DNA from: JAAXHH01 sp965248395
Lineage (GTDB): Bacteria > JAAXHH01
Reading direction: 5' to 3'
DNA length: 64,000 nucleotides
NCBI GenBank assembly: GCA_965248395.1
Contig: OZ252103.1
Span: 2,294,001 to 2,358,000 of the forward strand
Shown here: piece after piece, positions 61,271 through 64,000 of the stretch
How positions within the stretch are numbered: position 1 is the stretch's first letter
Layout: the number at the start of each line of letters is the position of its first letter
Position numbers and translations under genes: made by a program
Notes under the pieces: generated by a model
Database searches by the model: none
Seen by the model: the letters and a program-made list of their open reading frames with translations, nothing else
Told to the model about the DNA's origin: nothing

Positions 61271-62353
61271 ATGTCCAAACCCGACGTGTACATCATGAAG
61301 AGCCGCCTGTCCGGCGAGGGGGCGATGAACGACGCGACCTTCGCAAGCCCGGCCCGCCATATGATGCGTGCGCTGAACATCGATCCCGGCAACCGCGCCG
61401 TGATGATGAAACCCAATGTCACGGCGGGTGCGCCTCGCAACAGCGGTATTGTCACCCATCCCGCCTTCGTGGCCGGCCTCATCGACTATTTCGTCGAGGA
61501 CGCGGGCATCCCGGCCGGCCGGGTGTACGTTGCCGAAACGACGAGCCGAACGAGGTCGCAGAGCCAGCGGGACCTGAGCTGGGCCCGGAGCGGCTACACC
61601 GAGATGGCGCGCGAGAAGCGCGTGCGGCTCCTTGAACTGGCGGACTACGGCAACGTGCGCGTCACACCCGGAAACACGGTGCAGCTTCATAACATCGGGA
61701 TCTCCAGGTGGGCCGCTGCGGATAACGTGTTCTATATCAACGTGCCCAAGCTGAAGACTCACAACCTGAGCGTGGCCACTTTAGGCGGTAAGAATCAGCA
61801 GGGGATCATGATTCCCGTAATGGAACGCCACCTGTGTTCAGACGCCTGGCGCGCCACGTTCGGACGGGATGATCAGAAAAAGCAGGGCCGCGAGTGGATG
61901 CGCGTCGAGGACCACGAAGCCTGGCAGCGGACCATTGCCCACATGCACTGGGACGTCTACCTGGCCTGTCAACCCGATTTCAACGTGGTTGAGGGCATTG
62001 TGGGCCGTGACGGCAACGCCTTCTACCTGGGCCGTAATTTTCCTTCGGGCCTGGCCATAGCCGGTGAATCCATGGCCTCGGTGGATCTCGTGTCGGCCCA
62101 TCTCATGGGATTCGAACCCGCAAACCTGGTGTACCTCCAGGTAGGGATCGAAAGGGGACTGTGTCCTCCATCGATCGACGAGGTGAACGTGCATCTCGTC
62201 AGGGAGGGTGAAGTGGCCGGATTGACCGATCCCAATCGGTTCAAGGCCGATCCTCCCTTCGAAGTCTACCGGGATATCCCCGCGGACTACGCCAAAAAAG
62301 ATCTCTTCGACGAGTACGATCCGAACGCCGAGGACTTTCAGTTAACAGCCTGA
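61271..62353 (+). CDS. DUF362 domain protein
   Basis: A 360-residue protein. The DUF362 pattern is visible from NRAVMMKPNVTAGAPRNSGIVTHP through the VYVAETTSRTRSQSQ strand, INVPKLKTHNLSVATLGGKNQQGIM, and GRDGNAFYLGRNFPSGLAIAGESM near the C-terminus. No [Fe-S] ferredoxin motif is attached. The family has no firm biochemistry. It lies between mmsA and an IDO-like gene on the same strand with small gaps. Confidence 0.88.
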   Translation: MSKPDVYIMKSRLSGEGAMNDATFASPARHMMRALNIDPGNRAVMMKPNVTAGAPRNSGIVTHPAFVAGLIDYFVEDAGIPAGRVYVAETTSRTRSQSQRDLSWARSGYTEMAREKRVRLLELADYGNVRVTPGNTVQLHNIGISRWAAADNVFYINVPKLKTHNLSVATLGGKNQQGIMIPVMERHLCSDAWRATFGRDDQKKQGREWMRVEDHEAWQRTIAHMHWDVYLACQPDFNVVEGIVGRDGNAFYLGRNFPSGLAIAGESMASVDLVSAHLMGFEPANLVYLQVGIERGLCPPSIDEVNVHLVREGEVAGLTDPNRFKADPPFEVYRDIPADYAKKDLFDEYDPNAEDFQLTA

Positions 62354-62399
62354 CGAAGTGATCGGAACGATAAACGGGACGAATCCCGGAGTGTCTCCC

Positions 62400-63584
62400 A
62401 TGACACAGGAAAGGACCGATCCGCTCTTTTCCGCTTTGATGTCTCCCTCGACGCGCGATCTTACCCACGGTTTTCTTCCTTCTGAAGACCCGCTCACCCG
62501 CCTGCCCGATCCCTTCGAGGACTGGGAACAGACCGGCGACGTGCTTCCCAAGCTGGCGCTGTCGCGGCATATACGTCCCGTCGTGGAGGACCTGCCCCCT
62601 TTCCCGGTGGATAGACTGAATACCCTCGCCGAGCACGAACGGGCCATGAGCCTGCTATCCTTCCTGGCCAACATGTACGTCTTCGCCCCCGATCATCCCG
62701 TCGCCACGGCAATCCCGCGCAACCTGGCCCAGGCTTGGCACGGCGTGGCCTGCCGCCTGGGCCGTCTGCCCATGCTGACCTATGCGTCCCAGGTCATGTA
62801 CAACTGGCGCAGGTTCGACCGGTACGGTCCCGTCGAAGTCGGGAATCTCCACATGATTCTGAATTTCCTGGGCGGCATGGATGAAGAATGGTTCGTCACC
62901 ATCCACGTGCATATCGAGGCCGTGGCGGGCCGCGCACTCTCTATGCTGATCCCCGGGCAGGAAGCGGTGTCGCGGGGGGAGGCCGAGACGGTTGTGCGCT
63001 GCCTGGACGCGGTGGCCGGGACCCTCCATCAAATGTGCGCGGTCCTGGAGCGGATGACCGAGCGCTGCGATCCGAATACGTACTACTACCGCGTCAGACC
63101 CTACATGTTCGGGTGGAAGAACAATCCCGAACTGCCCGACGGCATGGTGTATTCGGGCGTGGAAGCCTATGGCGGCCGGCCCCAGCAGTTCCGCGGCGAA
63201 ACAGGGGCCCAGAGCGCGGTCATTTACACCGTGGACGGGTTTCTCGGGATCGAGCACGGCTATGATGAAATGCGGGCGTACCTGATGGAAATGCGGGACT
63301 ACATGCCCGTGCAGGACCGCCATTTCATCGAAGAAGTGGAAAGAGGATCTTCCGCCCGGGAGTTTGCGCTGGAACGCAGGAACGACCTGCCAGGGGTAAG
63401 AAAAGCATACAACGCCGCCGTGGAAGCGCTGTACGAATTCCGGCGACTGCATATCGAGTACGCGGCGATGTACGTGCTCAAGCCGGGACAGCGGGAAAAC
63501 AAGGGTCATGTCGGTACGGGGGGCACGCCCTTCACGGTATATTTGAAAAAGCACATCGACGAGACCCTGGCTCACCGCATTTAG
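62400..63584 (+). CDS. Indoleamine 2,3-dioxygenase-family haem protein
   Basis: A 394-residue member of the IDO superfamily. The proximal haem His is in EFRRLHIEYAAMYVLKPGQ, followed by the conserved GTGGTPF substrate loop, and ERMTERCDPNTYYYRVRPYM lies in the catalytic half. The ATG at 62400 has GGAG eight bases upstream; the GTG at 62358 is an alternative. It would open an indole ring, as in tryptophan to N-formylkynurenine, but bacterial IDO homologues can have other substrates. No kynureninase or formamidase is in the window. Confidence 0.88.
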   Translation: MTQERTDPLFSALMSPSTRDLTHGFLPSEDPLTRLPDPFEDWEQTGDVLPKLALSRHIRPVVEDLPPFPVDRLNTLAEHERAMSLLSFLANMYVFAPDHPVATAIPRNLAQAWHGVACRLGRLPMLTYASQVMYNWRRFDRYGPVEVGNLHMILNFLGGMDEEWFVTIHVHIEAVAGRALSMLIPGQEAVSRGEAETVVRCLDAVAGTLHQMCAVLERMTERCDPNTYYYRVRPYMFGWKNNPELPDGMVYSGVEAYGGRPQQFRGETGAQSAVIYTVDGFLGIEHGYDEMRAYLMEMRDYMPVQDRHFIEEVERGSSAREFALERRNDLPGVRKAYNAAVEALYEFRRLHIEYAAMYVLKPGQRENKGHVGTGGTPFTVYLKKHIDETLAHRI

Positions 63585-63671
63585 CTGCCGTACAGCCAAA
63601 TCAGTTGCCCTCCCGGCTCGCCCGTGTTAAATTAGAATACCGGTAAAGGCTATATCCACAAGGGCTTAACA

Positions 63672-64000
63672 ATGGCGCGCCAGTTCAACATACCCAGTTA
63701 CTACAAGAGCGAGATCACGTCCCGGATCAAGAAGGGCAGGCAGCTGGTCGATCCCAAGAAGAAAGACCTTGCGCCAACAGTGCTGGACTTCGACAGCGTC
63801 CGGTTCATTTTCGCGAGACATTTCGGGTTCTGTTTCGGCGTGGAAAACGCGATCGAAATCGTGTACAAGACGCTTGAAGAAAACCCGGACAAGCGGATAT
63901 ACCTGCTCAGCGAGATGATCCACAATCCGATTGTCAATACCGACCTGCAATCCAGGGGCATCCGGTTCATTCACACCACCCTGGGCGAGCAGCTCATATC
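63672..64000 (+). CDS. ispH: 4-Hydroxy-3-methylbut-2-enyl diphosphate reductase, N-terminal part
   Basis: The first 110 residues of IspH, cut by the window edge. The first cluster Cys is in RHFGFCFGVENAIEIVYK, and LLSEMIHNPIVNTDL is the family HxxxxxP substrate region. The N-terminus is 40 residues longer than in E. coli IspH, as in several other phyla. It is the last step of the non-mevalonate isoprenoid pathway. Confidence 0.95.
   Translation, partial: MARQFNIPSYYKSEITSRIKKGRQLVDPKKKDLAPTVLDFDSVRFIFARHFGFCFGVENAIEIVYKTLEENPDKRIYLLSEMIHNPIVNTDLQSRGIRFIHTTLGEQLI

Noticed and set aside
1..64000. CRISPR array or prophage
   Set aside because: No set of short direct repeats with regular spacers and no cluster of phage structural genes is visible.

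Overview
The window is GC-rich, densely coded chromosomal DNA of a heterotrophic, Gram-negative-type bacterium. A signal-peptide-bearing outer-membrane beta-barrel protein, a lipoprotein solute-binding protein, a short RpoD-like sigma factor and a GlnRS (rather than tRNA-dependent amidation alone) are all present. Many genes for phytanoyl-CoA-type dioxygenases, sugar isomerase/epimerase TIM barrels, DUF4432 and DUF6785 proteins and Gfo/Idh oxidoreductases resemble the content of uncultured FCB-group genomes (Latescibacterota or Gemmatimonadota-like). That placement is an inference from gene content only. No prophage, CRISPR array or rRNA is visible.

Layout. 1-11.9 kb: catabolic and transport genes. 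These are an N,N-dimethylformamidase-like fragment coupled to a PhyH dioxygenase, a luciferase-like monooxygenase, a DUF6785 membrane protein, a sugar isomerase-like TIM barrel, a BtuF-like binding protein, an ABC exporter paired with a DUF1854 protein, a TPR protein, an SDR and a zinc alcohol dehydrogenase. 12-13.7 kb: tRNA-Arg(CCT), an amidohydrolase and tRNA-Thr(CGT). 13.6-25.9 kb: one long minus-strand operon from a strong promoter at 25.85 kb, in the order DUF177 protein, rpmF, fabD, fabG, acpP, fabF, rnc, lipM and then a 2100-residue reducing type I polyketide synthase. The PKS start codon overlaps lipM, and its 3' end runs antisense through the tRNA-Thr gene. 25.9-32.4 kb: sucCD, xylB, a primary-like sigma factor with its own promoter, a terminator, and a peptide-type binding protein.

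32.7-39.7 kb: plus-strand genes for an APC permease, moaA, a rhodanese-MoeB fusion, a beta-hydroxyacid dehydrogenase, a cytochrome c and ilvD. 39.8-42.2 kb: minus-strand arginase, cupin and PEP-hydrolase-family genes. 42.4-47.3 kb: a 797-residue protein of unrecognised family with six-hairpin-glycosidase character, a broken PhyH gene, a beta-barrel protein and the decayed remnant of an IS3-family element. 47.3-51.8 kb: DUF4432 protein, glnS, a higBA toxin-antitoxin pair and a methyltransferase. 52-58.5 kb: minus-strand transporter genes (a sugar ABC importer without ATPase, a 51-residue small membrane protein, an SSS symporter with a DUF3311 partner, an AGCS symporter). 58.7-64 kb: plus-strand Gfo/Idh oxidoreductase, methylmalonate-semialdehyde dehydrogenase, DUF362 protein, indoleamine-2,3-dioxygenase-like protein and the start of ispH.

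The most unusual arrangement is the reducing PKS appended by overlapping start/stop codons to the core fatty-acid synthesis operon, directly after a LipM-type octanoyltransferase and ending inside a tRNA gene. A leaderless-looking higBA promoter with an embedded palindrome, the unrecognised 797-residue barrel protein, the ABC/DUF1854 pair and the IDO/DUF362 cluster are secondary points of interest.
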